A stretch of 64,000 nt of DNA from Leucobacter chromiireducens subsp. solipictus (lineage in GTDB: Bacteria > Actinomycetota > Actinomycetes > Actinomycetales > Microbacteriaceae). The DNA is taken from assembly GCF_016758195.1 (NCBI RefSeq), contig NZ_QYAC01000001.1:97369-161368 (forward strand), read 5' to 3'. The number at the start of each line of letters is the position of its first letter. Positions within the stretch are counted from its first letter, which is position 1. Positions 43,515-53,724 of this stretch are shown piece by piece. The notes under the pieces were generated by a model. The model saw only the letters and a program-made list of their open reading frames with translations, made no database searches and was not told the DNA's origin. A program made the translations under genes and the position numbers.

Positions 43515-43525
43515 GGAACGGTTCC
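43515..43525. promoter_or_regulatory. Palindrome in the MFS/Lrp intergenic region
   Basis: GGAAC-G-GTTCC is a perfect palindrome, and a related GGAACC lies at 43541. It is 45 bp upstream of the MFS start and a candidate Lrp-type site. The 216-bp region around it is noticeably AT-richer than its surroundings. Confidence 0.4.
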
Positions 43526-43686
43526 ACAAACGAGAAAAACGGAACCTGCGTATAGTTTCCGCGCTTATGATGGAGAAAGGACGCCATATCTTCGATGAAT
43601 GTGTAGATGAGGCGGAATCTCCAACAATATGAATGCCGCCCGGTCGCACAAAATAATCGGCGATGAGGCCGCAGAGAGGAGCGAAT

Positions 43687-44682
43687 GTGGACAACTCGGA
43701 CATCGAAGCGGCGATGGTTCGGCTGCTGCAGGGTGACGGCAGGATGAGCGTGAAGGAGCTCGCTGCCCAGCTGGGGCTGCCCCGGGCCGCGGCGTCGCGG
43801 GCGCTGCGCGAGATGTTGGCGTCGGGGACGGTGCGGGTGGGGGCCGCGACCGATCCTCGGGTGGCCGGATATCGCTTCTTCCTCCACGCGCTCGTTGCGG
43901 TCGATGGCCCGGTCGAGGCGGTCGCGCGGTCACTGCGCGACCTTCCGGAGACCGTGTTTGTGGCCTCCCTCGCTGGCAGCCACGGCCTGGCGTTCGAGGC
44001 CCGGTGCGCGAGTGAAGCGGAAAAGGCGGCGACGCTCGCGCGGGTCCGCGCGATCCCGGCGGTGCGGCGCGTGCGCACGACGTCCTATACGGAGATTCTC
44101 AAGGGCCCCTTCGCCGCCGCCGTGGCGGGGCCCGAGGTGGCGCTCGACGCGATCGATCGCGCCCTCATCGCCGCGCTCGAGGCGGACGGGCGAGCGACAT
44201 ATGAGGCGCTCGCCCACGCCGCAGACACCAGCGTGTCAACGGCGCGGGAGCGAGTCTCACGGTTGCTGCGGGCGAAGGTGATCCGGATCTCCGCGGTGGA
44301 GCGCCGCGGCGTGCGGAACACGCAGCTCGGCATGGGCGTGGGGATTGTGGGGCACGACGGGCGCGGGGAGCTGGCGAGCTACGTGCGCGGCTCGCGGTAC
44401 GTCGAGTTCGCGGCGGCGGCGTACGGGCAGTTCGACTTCATTGTCACCGTCGTAGCACCGACGCCGGCCGAACTGCACGGGGTGCTCGAGGACCTGCGTC
44501 GCCTGGTGCCCGGTGGGGAGGTCGACGCCTGGATGCAGCTCAGCATGGTGAAGGAGAGCTACGCGAGCGCGCCGCGGACGGCGATGCGACTCGGGGTCGC
44601 GGGGTCGGGCGTCGACGCCGCACACGGCGCGACAAGCGCGTCCGGCGGGGCCAGTGGGGTCAGCGCGGCCAGCGGGGATTAG
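43687..44682 (+). CDS. Lrp/AsnC-family regulator with duplicated modules
   Basis: Of 331 residues, two AsnC-type HTHs are present: about residues 5-60 (MSVKELAAQLGLPRAAASRA) and about 155-210 (ATYEALAHAADTSVSTARER). Each is followed by a RAM-like alpha/beta domain; the tail is Gly/Ser/Ala-rich. Two-module Lrp proteins occur in actinobacteria. GTG at 43687 has AGAGGAG upstream. Divergence from the MHS transporter gene suggests it controls the MFS-hydrolase-ThDP cluster in response to a small acid or amino acid. Confidence 0.88.
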   Translation: MDNSDIEAAMVRLLQGDGRMSVKELAAQLGLPRAAASRALREMLASGTVRVGAATDPRVAGYRFFLHALVAVDGPVEAVARSLRDLPETVFVASLAGSHGLAFEARCASEAEKAATLARVRAIPAVRRVRTTSYTEILKGPFAAAVAGPEVALDAIDRALIAALEADGRATYEALAHAADTSVSTARERVSRLLRAKVIRISAVERRGVRNTQLGMGVGIVGHDGRGELASYVRGSRYVEFAAAAYGQFDFIVTVVAPTPAELHGVLEDLRRLVPGGEVDAWMQLSMVKESYASAPRTAMRLGVAGSGVDAAHGATSASGGASGVSAASGD

Positions 44683-44700
44683 TGAATGCCTGTACACTAA
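44679..44700 (+). promoter_or_regulatory. TetR gene promoter with inverted-repeat operator
   Basis: TTAGTG-N10-CACTAA is a perfect 6-bp inverted repeat (44679-44700). It overlaps the -10 element TACACT (44692-44697), which ends 6 nt before the TetR ATG. It is probably autoregulatory. Confidence 0.6.
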
Positions 44701-44704
44701 TTGC

Positions 44705-45262
44705 ATGGCCAGACCACAACGCGCGAGCGACGAGGAGATCGTCGCCCGGATCGCGCACCACCTCGGCAGCCGCGACTGGCCCGCGTCCTCGTGGAGCCTG
44801 GCGGAGGTGGCACCCGCTGCGGGGCTCAGCCCCGCCGGGCTCGTGAAGCGCTTCGGATCCCGCGCCGGGCTACTCCGCGCGCTCGGAGACCACTGGGTGA
44901 CAACGATCCCCGACGCGCCGCAGCTTCCGGGGCGGCCACTCGAGGAGCTTCGGCAGTTCGCCCGGGATGGCTTTGCCGCCCCCACCGCGGCCGCGGCGAT
45001 CGGGGGCCTAGGAGACCTGCTCGCGGATCTCGCCGACGATTCCGCCAGGGCCGTGCTCCGCGAGGGCCTCGAGCGCCAGGTGCGCTATGTGGCGCTGCTC
45101 GTGGAGCACCTCGCACTTCCGCGCACCGGCGACCCGGTGCGGGCGGCGGCCCTGCTCCTCGACGCCCTGCACGGTGGCCTCATTCGGCGCTCGGCCGAAG
45201 AGGATGGGGCGTCCCCGACCCCTGACCGCACAATCGACACGTTTTTGGAGTGGTGGACATGA
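44705..45262 (+). CDS. TetR-family regulator
   Basis: The 185-residue protein has an N-terminal HTH (WSLAEVAPAAGLSPAGLVKRF) and a helical ligand domain. ATG at 44705 is set by TACACT 6 nt upstream (leaderless). Its stop overlaps the ATG of the DHFR-like gene, so the two form an operon and the regulator probably controls that enzyme and itself. Confidence 0.9.
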   Translation: MARPQRASDEEIVARIAHHLGSRDWPASSWSLAEVAPAAGLSPAGLVKRFGSRAGLLRALGDHWVTTIPDAPQLPGRPLEELRQFARDGFAAPTAAAAIGGLGDLLADLADDSARAVLREGLERQVRYVALLVEHLALPRTGDPVRAAALLLDALHGGLIRRSAEEDGASPTPDRTIDTFLEWWT

Positions 45263-45822
45263 CCGCAGATCGCAACTGGACCGGCCGCGCGTTCCTCGGA
45301 ATGAGCCTCGACGGTTTCATCGCCGGGCCGGGCGGGGACCTCGCGTTCCTGGAATCCGAACCGGGAAAGGGGTGCCACGCGGCACCGAGCTCCGATCGGC
45401 CCGCGCTCGTGTGGGAGACCTTTTTCCCGCAGATCGACACGCTCCTCATGGGGCGGTCGACCTACGAGAAGGTGCTGACCTTCGGCGACTGGCCGTTCCC
45501 CGGACTGCGGGTCTATGTCCTCAGCGGTGGGCTTTCGGATGATCAGCCGCACGCCCGCGTGGTGCGGTCCCTGGCGGAGGCGCATGACGCGCTCGCCGCA
45601 GCGGGGGCGTCGCAGGTGTATGTCGACGGCGGACGCACGGTGCAGGCCTTTCTCGCCGAGGGGTGGCTCGACGAGCTGACCGTCTCGATCCTGCCCATCG
45701 TAATCGGGGAGGGGGTCCCGCTCTTCGGTCCGGAGGCTCGCGCGGAGCTCGCGGTGCGTGGCGCGCACGTGACTGAGGATGGGCTCACGCGGATCACGTA
45801 CGACGTGCTGCACTCGGCGTAG
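45259..45822 (+). CDS. Dihydrofolate-reductase-like (RibD C-terminal) oxidoreductase
   Basis: The 187-residue NADPH-binding protein has FLGMSLDGFIAGPGG at the N-terminus, LLMGRSTYEKVLTFGDWPF and QVYVDGGRTVQAFLAEG. It belongs to the RibD_C/DfrA-like group found next to TetR regulators; the physiological substrate is unknown. ATGA overlap with the TetR stop. Confidence 0.88.
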   Translation: MTADRNWTGRAFLGMSLDGFIAGPGGDLAFLESEPGKGCHAAPSSDRPALVWETFFPQIDTLLMGRSTYEKVLTFGDWPFPGLRVYVLSGGLSDDQPHARVVRSLAEAHDALAAAGASQVYVDGGRTVQAFLAEGWLDELTVSILPIVIGEGVPLFGPEARAELAVRGAHVTEDGLTRITYDVLHSA

Positions 45823-45881
45823 TTCGGGGATTCCCAGGCGTTTTTCGGGCACCGCACCCATAGTCTGGATGCCCGTAAGTT

Positions 45882-45895
45882 TGTACGCTCGTACA
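45882..45895. promoter_or_regulatory. TGTACG-CT-CGTACA palindrome
   Basis: A perfect 14-bp palindrome lies 40 bp upstream of the GrpB-GNAT gene. It has the form of a TetR-family operator; the TetR gene 0.7 kb upstream is a candidate. Confidence 0.5.
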
Positions 45896-45934
45896 GATTG
45901 TGCCGGATCTCGGCGCACCACCGAGAGGCCCCGC

Positions 45935-47566
45935 ATGAGCACATCGTTCCCACCCGGCATTGCCGATTTCCGCGATGGTCAGGCGTCGGCGGACCCGTGG
46001 GTGAACGGCCCGCCCCCGCGCGAACAGCTCGCGGTGGTCGCCGCCGACCCCGCCTGGCCGGGGCGCTTCGCGGAGCTGGCCGCCCGCATCACCGCCGCCC
46101 TCGGGCCCGTCGCGCGGTCGGTCGTGCACGTGGGATCGACCGCGGTTCCCGGGCTCGCGGCGAAGGACGTGATCGACATCGACCTGTGCGTCGCGGATCC
46201 CAGCGACGAAGCGAGTTACGTCCCCGCGCTCACGGCGATCGGGTATCAGCTCACCGTGCGGGAGCCCGAATTCGAGGACCACCGGATGCTCCGGCTTGCG
46301 GTGCCGCGCGTGAATCTCCACGTGACCGGCCCCGGCTCCGCCGAGGCCGCACGGCACCTCCTGTTCCGCGACTGGCTCCGGGCACACCCCGCCGAGCGAG
46401 AGCTCTATGCCGCCGCGAAGCGGGACGCGGCCGCGGGAGACGCGCAGACCGCGATGGAATACAACGCCCGCAAGACCGCGGTGGTCCGCGAGATCCTTGC
46501 TCGCGCCTTCGCGGGCAACGGGATCTCGCTCCGCGACCGAGCACTCGACCCCGAGCGCCTCCCGGACCTTCCGGCCGAAGCCGGGGGCGAACGGATCACC
46601 TGGCGTGCTGCGACGAGCGACGACGCCGAGCTGATCCACCGGGTGAGCGCGGCCGCGGGGCGTGTCGATCACCCGAACGACCTGTACTCGCTGGAACAGG
46701 TACGGCTCGCGCTCCGTGGGGAGCGCTTCACGCTCGCCACGGACACCGTGCTCGGCCTGAGCGAGGCGGGCGAGCCGATCGCGTACGGCGAGGCGCGGCT
46801 GGGGGACACCGACGCGGACACCATCGAGGTGTCGCTCGAGGGCCTGGTGCACCCCTCCTGGCGGGGCCGGGGGATCGGCACCCGGCTGCTCGCCTGGCAG
46901 GAGGCGCGCGCCCGGCAGCTCTTCGCGAACTCCGGCGTGGACCTGCCCGCACTCATCTCGCTCGGCACGCGCGAGGACAACAGCTCGAACCGGGCGCTCT
47001 ACGCGGCCGCCGGGTTTCTGCCGGTGCGGTGGTGGATGGAGCTGTGGCGCTCACTCGCCGACCCGATCGTCGCGCGCCCGCTGCCGGACGGGCTGCGTCT
47101 CCGGGACTACACCGCTGAACTGTCCGAGGCGACCCGCCTGGCCGTCAACGACGCGTTCCGCGACCACTGGGGATCCCGCCCCGCCTCGCAACAGGAGTGG
47201 GAGGAGGAGCACGCCCTCGCCGACTTCGCCCCGCACCTCTCGCGCCTCGCCGTCGTCGGCGACGGGTCCGCGGCCGATCCGTTCCGCGTTCTGGGCGCGG
47301 TCCTGAGCGAAGTCGACGAGGAAGAATGGGCGCTCAACGGGGGACCGTTCGGCTACATCTCGACAATCGCGGTGATCCGTGGCCGTCGCGGGGAGGGGAT
47401 CTCCTCAGCGCTGATCCTGGAAACGCTTGCCGCCATGCGTGAGGCTGGGTTGGAGCGCGCGGCGCTCGATGTCGACGCGGCAAACCCGAGCGGGGCGCTG
47501 GGGATGTACACGAAGCTCGGCTTCGCCCTCCGGGATCGTTCCGTGACCTACGGGAAGCGTGCGTAG
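45935..47566 (+). CDS. GrpB nucleotidyltransferase fused to two GNAT domains
   Basis: This 543-residue three-domain protein starts with a GrpB domain (about 20-190; VVHVGSTAVPGLAAKDVIDI and a conserved Arg/Asp pattern). Two acetyltransferase domains follow: about 215-360 with VHPSWRGRGIGTRLLAW, and about 375-540 with VIRGRRGEGISSALILET and NPSGALGMYTKLGF. The two GNATs in tandem resemble mycothiol-synthase-type architecture. GrpB-GNAT proteins may couple nucleotidylation and acetylation, for instance of small toxic compounds; the substrate is unknown. The start MSTSFPPGI is the first plausible ATG. Confidence 0.88.
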   Translation: MSTSFPPGIADFRDGQASADPWVNGPPPREQLAVVAADPAWPGRFAELAARITAALGPVARSVVHVGSTAVPGLAAKDVIDIDLCVADPSDEASYVPALTAIGYQLTVREPEFEDHRMLRLAVPRVNLHVTGPGSAEAARHLLFRDWLRAHPAERELYAAAKRDAAAGDAQTAMEYNARKTAVVREILARAFAGNGISLRDRALDPERLPDLPAEAGGERITWRAATSDDAELIHRVSAAAGRVDHPNDLYSLEQVRLALRGERFTLATDTVLGLSEAGEPIAYGEARLGDTDADTIEVSLEGLVHPSWRGRGIGTRLLAWQEARARQLFANSGVDLPALISLGTREDNSSNRALYAAAGFLPVRWWMELWRSLADPIVARPLPDGLRLRDYTAELSEATRLAVNDAFRDHWGSRPASQQEWEEEHALADFAPHLSRLAVVGDGSAADPFRVLGAVLSEVDEEEWALNGGPFGYISTIAVIRGRRGEGISSALILETLAAMREAGLERAALDVDAANPSGALGMYTKLGFALRDRSVTYGKRA

Positions 47567-47614
47567 CGCCTCGCCGGAGGTGAGCACGCGCGCCACGGTC
47601 ACCGGCGGTGACGT

Positions 47615-48019
47615 TCAGCCGCGCGCCCGAAACGCATCCCTGAGGAGCTCTTGCGCACGCTCGGGGGCGAGCCCGAGCTCGATGATCCGGTCGGCGTAGG
47701 CCTGCGCGGCGGCGCGGGCCGCCGGGTCGCCGAGCGCATCGAGGCTCACGAATGTGCCCGCTCGGCCGCGCCCCTCCGCGATGCCATCCTCCTCGAGCGC
47801 GCGATACGCGCTCGCCACGGTGTTCGCCGCGAGCCCGGCCGCTGCGGCGAGCGCGCGGACGGTCGGCAGGCGTTCCCCGGGGAGGATGCGGCCGTCGCGG
47901 ATTCCGCTGTGGACGTGCGCGCGAAGCTGCTGAAATGGCGGATCCGGCAGCGCGGGATCGGCCCGGAAGTCCAGGACGGCGGAGAGGTGCGCGTCGTCGC
48001 GCGATGCGAAATCGGTCAC
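47615..48019 (-). CDS. GntR-family regulator (YtrA subfamily)
   Basis: The 134-residue protein has a winged HTH (ILPGERLPTVRALAAAAGLA, TVASAYRALEEDGIAEGRG) and only a short helical tail, as in YtrA regulators that control ABC transporters. The GTG start follows minus-strand TAGGGT by 6 nt. No partner transporter is on the same strand; the osmoprotectant operon lies 2.3 kb away. Confidence 0.9.
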   Translation of the reverse strand: MTDFASRDDAHLSAVLDFRADPALPDPPFQQLRAHVHSGIRDGRILPGERLPTVRALAAAAGLAANTVASAYRALEEDGIAEGRGRAGTFVSLDALGDPAARAAAQAYADRIIELGLAPERAQELLRDAFRARG

Positions 48020-48178
48020 GTGCCTACCCTAACGCCGTGCCGATGGTCCGGCGTGTCGATCACGCTGGACCATCGTGATGTCCCTGGTCAAAGCTGATTT
48101 ATCGCCCAAATTTCGCGGGCCGTGAAGCGCCTTTTGCTTGCCGCGCCGATGCGCCCACCCGTTAGTGTGGATCGGAAC

Positions 48179-50311
48179 ATGTCTGAGAACTCACTGATTC
48201 CGAGTGCCCACCGCTTCCGTTCCGCCCCGCGTCAGGTGCGGGTACTGGAGCATGTTCGTATCCCACTCGACGACGGCGTCGAGCTCGCTGCCCGCGTGTG
48301 GTTGCCCGCGGATGCGCCGGAGGGCGGCGTCCCCGCGATCCTCGAGTACATCCCGTATCGCAAGAACGACATGACGGCGGGTCGGGACCAGACGATCCAC
48401 CCCGAGTTCGCGCGTGCGGGCTATGCGAGCGTCCGCGTGGACCTGCGCGGCGCCGGGGACTCGACCGGGGTGATGACGGATGAGTACTCGGAGACTGAGT
48501 TGGCGGATGGCCTGCAGGTGCTGCGCTGGATCGCCGCGCAGCCGTGGTGCGCCGGGAAGGTCGGCATCATCGGCAAGTCGTGGGGTGGGTTCAACGGGCT
48601 CCAGCTCGCGGCGCTCCAACCCCCGGAGCTGGGCGCGATCATCACGGTCTGCTCCACGGACGATCGCTACGCGGACGACGTGCACTACAACGGGGGCGCG
48701 ATCGTCGGCGATCAGATGCTGTCGTGGGCGTCCACGATGTGGGCCTACAACGCCCGCCCGCAGGATCCGATCGGCGTCGGTGCCGGCTGGGAGGCGGATT
48801 GGAAGCGCCGGATCGACGAGGCGCCCGTGAACATCGAGGACTGGCTGAGCCACCAGCGGCGTGACGCGTACTGGAAGCACGGCTCGGTGATCGAGACTCC
48901 GGACGCGATCCAGGTGCCGGTGCTCGCGGTGGGCGGCCTCCTCGACGAATACCGCACCACGCTGTTCCGGCTGATGGAACGGGCGGCGGAACGCGGCAGC
49001 GCCGACGCCGCACCGATCCACGCGCTCCTGGGGCCGTGGGCGCACAACTACCCGCATCAGGCGGCGCCCGGCCCCGGGATCGATTTCATCGCCGAGTCGA
49101 TCCGGTGGTGGGATCAGTGGCTCGGGGGCGTCGAGAACGGGGTCCGGACACAACCGCAGTTGCGCGCGTTCATCCCGGACAGCGCGCCCATCGGCACGGA
49201 TCATGCCGTGCGTGCCGGCCGCTGGATCGCGGAACCCGTGTGGCCTTCGGCGCAGGTGACGGATCGGGAACTCCCCGTCTCCGCCGCGGTGCAGCGCGGA
49301 CCGCACACGCTGCGGAGCACGGAACTCATCGGTTTCGCGGGCGGCAGCTGGTTGCAGTTCGGCGAGGCCGCGGGCGTCGCGGGGGATCAGGCCGCCGACG
49401 ACGCGCGCTCGTACTGCCTGGACTGGGCACAGCCGGCGGGCCTCGAGATCCTCGGGACGCCGCGCGTGCGCGTGCGCGTCGCCTCGGACCGTGACCGCGG
49501 CGCGATCGCCGCGCGGCTCACCGACGTGGCACCCGACGGATCCTCCCGCCTGCTCACCGTGGGCCTGTACAACCTCGCCCACCACGCGAGCCACGAACAC
49601 CCGGAGCCCGTGGTGCCCGGAGAACCGGTGACGCTCGACTTCCCGCTGCTCGCCACCGCGCACCGGCTGGCGCCGGGCCACACGCTGCGCCTCAGCGTGT
49701 CCGCGAGCTTCTGGCCGAACCTCTGGCCCGCGCCCGAGGACACCCGCGTGACGATCGTGTCGCCCCCGACCCTCACGCTGCCCGAGCGCAACCCCGCCTC
49801 CCCGGCGGATGACGCGGCCACGACGACCGCGCTCACCGCCGCGCTCGGGTTGCCGCCCACCCCGCCGCACACCACGATCGACGCGGCCGGTCCACCGATG
49901 ACGCGCGAGCTCACGGTCGACCTGGTGTCCGGCCGCACGACCGTGACCACCTTCGTGGAGGAGTGGCAGACGGATCGCAGCGACGGGCTGTTCTACGCTT
50001 CCTCGGAGCGCGACAGCTACCACCGCACCGCGGGAGATCCCCTGAGCGCGGAGGCCGTGTGCGAGCGCACCATCCGGTACCGCCGGCCCGCGCTTCCGGC
50101 GGAGCACAGCGATGCCGGCCGCGCCGCACTGGCGGCCGCCGGTGCGCGCGTTGCCGCAGACACCGGGTGGGACGTCGAGATTCGAACCCGCAGCACCATG
50201 ACCGGCGACGCGACGAACTTCATCGTCACCAACGAGCTGGACGCGTATCGGGACGGGGAGAAGTTCCATTCCCGGTCGACGTCCGCGAGCATTCCGCGCG
50301 AGCTGAACTAG
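48179..50311 (+). CDS. CocE/NonD-family (peptidase S15-like) hydrolase
   Basis: The 710-residue protein has an alpha/beta hydrolase domain with nucleophile Ser in IIGKSWGGFNG, RVDLRGAGDSTG oxyanion region, acid near GGLLDEYRTT and His in LLGPWAHNYP, then a jelly-roll C-terminal domain (X-Pro dipeptidyl-peptidase C-like). No signal peptide is seen, so it is cytosolic. The substrate could be an ester or an N-acylated amino-acid compound. MSENSLIPS at 48179 is preferred to an upstream GTG. Confidence 0.9.
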   Translation: MSENSLIPSAHRFRSAPRQVRVLEHVRIPLDDGVELAARVWLPADAPEGGVPAILEYIPYRKNDMTAGRDQTIHPEFARAGYASVRVDLRGAGDSTGVMTDEYSETELADGLQVLRWIAAQPWCAGKVGIIGKSWGGFNGLQLAALQPPELGAIITVCSTDDRYADDVHYNGGAIVGDQMLSWASTMWAYNARPQDPIGVGAGWEADWKRRIDEAPVNIEDWLSHQRRDAYWKHGSVIETPDAIQVPVLAVGGLLDEYRTTLFRLMERAAERGSADAAPIHALLGPWAHNYPHQAAPGPGIDFIAESIRWWDQWLGGVENGVRTQPQLRAFIPDSAPIGTDHAVRAGRWIAEPVWPSAQVTDRELPVSAAVQRGPHTLRSTELIGFAGGSWLQFGEAAGVAGDQAADDARSYCLDWAQPAGLEILGTPRVRVRVASDRDRGAIAARLTDVAPDGSSRLLTVGLYNLAHHASHEHPEPVVPGEPVTLDFPLLATAHRLAPGHTLRLSVSASFWPNLWPAPEDTRVTIVSPPTLTLPERNPASPADDAATTTALTAALGLPPTPPHTTIDAAGPPMTRELTVDLVSGRTTVTTFVEEWQTDRSDGLFYASSERDSYHRTAGDPLSAEAVCERTIRYRRPALPAEHSDAGRAALAAAGARVAADTGWDVEIRTRSTMTGDATNFIVTNELDAYRDGEKFHSRSTSASIPRELN

Positions 50312-50328
50312 CGCGGGCGAGGACACAC

Positions 50329-51261
50329 ATGACACTGCAACGACGCACGATCACCCGCCGCTCCGCGCTCGGGCTCTGGGGCCTGGGCGCGGCGGCCGGC
50401 GTGGCCGCACTGAGCGGCTGCGCCGCACCCGCGACGGACGGCCTGGGCAAGGAACGCACGGTAACGATCGGGTCGAAGGGCTTCGCCGAGAGCTGGATCA
50501 TGGGCGAGCTCTACGCCCAGGGCATCGAGGCGCTCGGCTACACGGTCGCGCTCAAGACGAATATCGGCTCGACCGAGATCATCAACACCGCCCTACAGGC
50601 CGGGCAGATCGACCTCTATCCGGAGTACACGGGCGTGATTCTCGTGGTCCTCGCGGGCGAGGAACGGCTCATGGATTCCGCCGAGGAAACGTTTGAGCTC
50701 GCACGCGCCTGGGAGGCGGAGCAGGGGATCACGACGCTGAACGCGACGCCGTTCGAGAACAAGAACGCGATCGCCGTCACCGAAGAGTTCGCGGCCCAGC
50801 ACGGGCTGCGCACCATGTCGGACCTGCGCGGAATCGGGGATTTCACCTACTCGACATACCCGGAGAACGTGACCGGTGGGCAGGGCTACGAGGGCATCGT
50901 CGACACGTACGGGCTGGACAACATGCAGCTCAAGACCCTGAGCATCGGCCTGAACTACCAGGCCATCGAGCGCGGCGAGATTCAGGCGGCGGACGTGTTT
51001 ACCACCGACCCGCAGCTCTCCCGCTCGAACCTCGTGGTGTTGGAGGACGACCTGAAGCTCTTCGGGTTCCAGAACGTCGTCCCGCTCATGCGCGACGACG
51101 CTTTCGACGCCGTCGATGACGACGTCCCCGCGTTCCTGAACGAACTCCACTCCCTGTTGACGGTCGACGCGATCCGCGTGCTGAACGCCGCCGCCGCGGT
51201 CAACCGACTCGATCCCGCGCAGGTCGCCCAGACCTTCCTGCGGGAGAACCACCTGATCTAA
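50329..51261 (+). CDS. Glycine betaine/osmoprotectant-binding lipoprotein
   Basis: The 310-residue ProX/OpuCC-type binding protein has a twin-Arg-like signal (TRRSALGLWGLGAAAGVAAL) with lipobox LSGC (Cys31). The mature domain has IGSKGFAESWIMGELYAQGI and IDLYPEYTGVI, both family signatures. It is the first of four coupled genes encoding an OpuC-type importer of compatible solutes, probably osmotically induced. Confidence 0.93.
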   Translation: MTLQRRTITRRSALGLWGLGAAAGVAALSGCAAPATDGLGKERTVTIGSKGFAESWIMGELYAQGIEALGYTVALKTNIGSTEIINTALQAGQIDLYPEYTGVILVVLAGEERLMDSAEETFELARAWEAEQGITTLNATPFENKNAIAVTEEFAAQHGLRTMSDLRGIGDFTYSTYPENVTGGQGYEGIVDTYGLDNMQLKTLSIGLNYQAIERGEIQAADVFTTDPQLSRSNLVVLEDDLKLFGFQNVVPLMRDDAFDAVDDDVPAFLNELHSLLTVDAIRVLNAAAAVNRLDPAQVAQTFLRENHLI

Positions 51262-51268
51262 GGACATC

Positions 51269-52293
<1,025 letters not shown>

Positions 52294-52297
<4 letters not shown>

Positions 52298-53040
52298 CCA
52301 GCTTCGTGACCGAGTTTGCGACCGAGTTTATGCCGGTCGGAGACCCCGTCATCCCGGACTACGGCGTGGCGTCCGAGTGCGTGGTGAACAACGGCTTTTT
52401 CTGCGCGGACTGGTTCGCGGCGCAGTGGTCCACGGTGTTCTGGCCGCCGCTCCTCAGCCACATCGTCATCACGGTGATCGCGGTGGTCATCGGCTTCGCG
52501 ATCGCGTTCACCGCCGCGCTCATCGCGTACCGGCGGCAGTGGCTCGTGAAGCCGATCGGCGTGGTGGCGACCTTCCTCTACACGCTGCCGCCGCTCGCGC
52601 TGTTCCAGCTGCTCGTGCCATTCACCGGGCTGACCCTCGTCACGGTCGAGATCGCGCTCGTGTGCTTCACCCTCGTGATCATCTTCCAGGCGGTGCTCAC
52701 GGGGCTCGCCTCGACCTCGGCCTCGGTCATACAAGCGGCGGTGGGCATGGGGCTGAGCCCCGGGCAGATCCTGCGCCGCGTCGAGCTGCCCTTCGCGTTC
52801 CCAGCGATCATCAACGGGCTCCGGATCGCGACCGTGCTGACCGTGAGCATCGCAACCATCGCGGCGTTCGTCGTCGATGACGGCCTGGGCTCGCCGATCC
52901 TGAAGGCGATCTCCTCGCCCTTCAACACCCAGTTCATCGGGGCGGGCGCCCTCGCGGTACTGCTCGCGTTCGTGCTCGACGGGCTGCTCGTGCTGCTCGG
53001 ACGCGCGCTGACGCCCTGGACGAGAGTGAGGATGTCGTGA
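52294..53040 (+). CDS. Osmoprotectant ABC permease
   Basis: The 248-residue BPD_transp_1 permease (OpuCB-like) has about five to six helices and the ATPase-contact segment AAVGMGLSPGQILRRVELP. ATGA overlap with the ATPase gene; GTGA overlap with the next permease. Confidence 0.93.
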
Positions 53041-53708
53041 ACGAATTCCTCGGGGCCTTCCCGTTTATCGCGGAGAACTTCGGCCTGCTGATGGAGAAGA
53101 CGGGGGAACACCTCGTCATCAGCCTGATCCCGATCCTTGTCGCGATCCTGCTCGGCGTGCCATTGGGTGTGTGGCTCGGGCACATTCACCGCGGCGAGTT
53201 TCTCGCGGTGAGCCTCACGAATATCGGCCGCGCGCTGCCGAGCCTGGCGCTGATCGCCATCCTGCTCGGTCTCGTGGGGATCGGCCTCCTGAACGTCGTG
53301 ATCGCGCTGTTCGTGCTCGCGTTCCCGCCGATCCTCAGTTACTCGTTCCAGGCTGTGAACTCGGTGGACCGGAACCTGACGCGCGCCGCGCGCGGGATGG
53401 GACTGACGCCGCTCCAGGTGCTGCTCCGGGTGGAGCTGCCGCTCGGCCTGCCCACCATGATCAGCGGCGTGCGCACCGCGGTCGTGCTCACCGTCAGCTC
53501 CGCGACGGTCGCGGCGATTGCCGGCAGCGGTGGGCTCGGCGACATCATCCTGAATCAGGTGGCCTACGGCATGTCCGGGGTTATCGCGGGTGCCATCTGG
53601 GTGGCGCTGCTCTCGATCATCCTCGACCAGCTCGCGGCGTTCCTGCTGCGGCGGGCGACCCCACGCGGGGCGCGCTTCGTGCAGCAGTCGGCGGTCGTCG
53701 CGGCCTAG
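53037..53708 (+). CDS. Osmoprotectant ABC permease
   Basis: The 223-residue second permease (OpuCD-like) has LLGVPLGVWLGHIHRGEFLA and the contact motif ARGMGLTPLQVLLRVELPLG. It is the last gene of the four-gene importer and ends 16 bp from the convergent MocR stop. Confidence 0.93.
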   Translation: MNEFLGAFPFIAENFGLLMEKTGEHLVISLIPILVAILLGVPLGVWLGHIHRGEFLAVSLTNIGRALPSLALIAILLGLVGIGLLNVVIALFVLAFPPILSYSFQAVNSVDRNLTRAARGMGLTPLQVLLRVELPLGLPTMISGVRTAVVLTVSSATVAAIAGSGGLGDIILNQVAYGMSGVIAGAIWVALLSIILDQLAAFLLRRATPRGARFVQQSAVVAA

Positions 53709-53724
53709 CTCGATGCCGGGGTGC

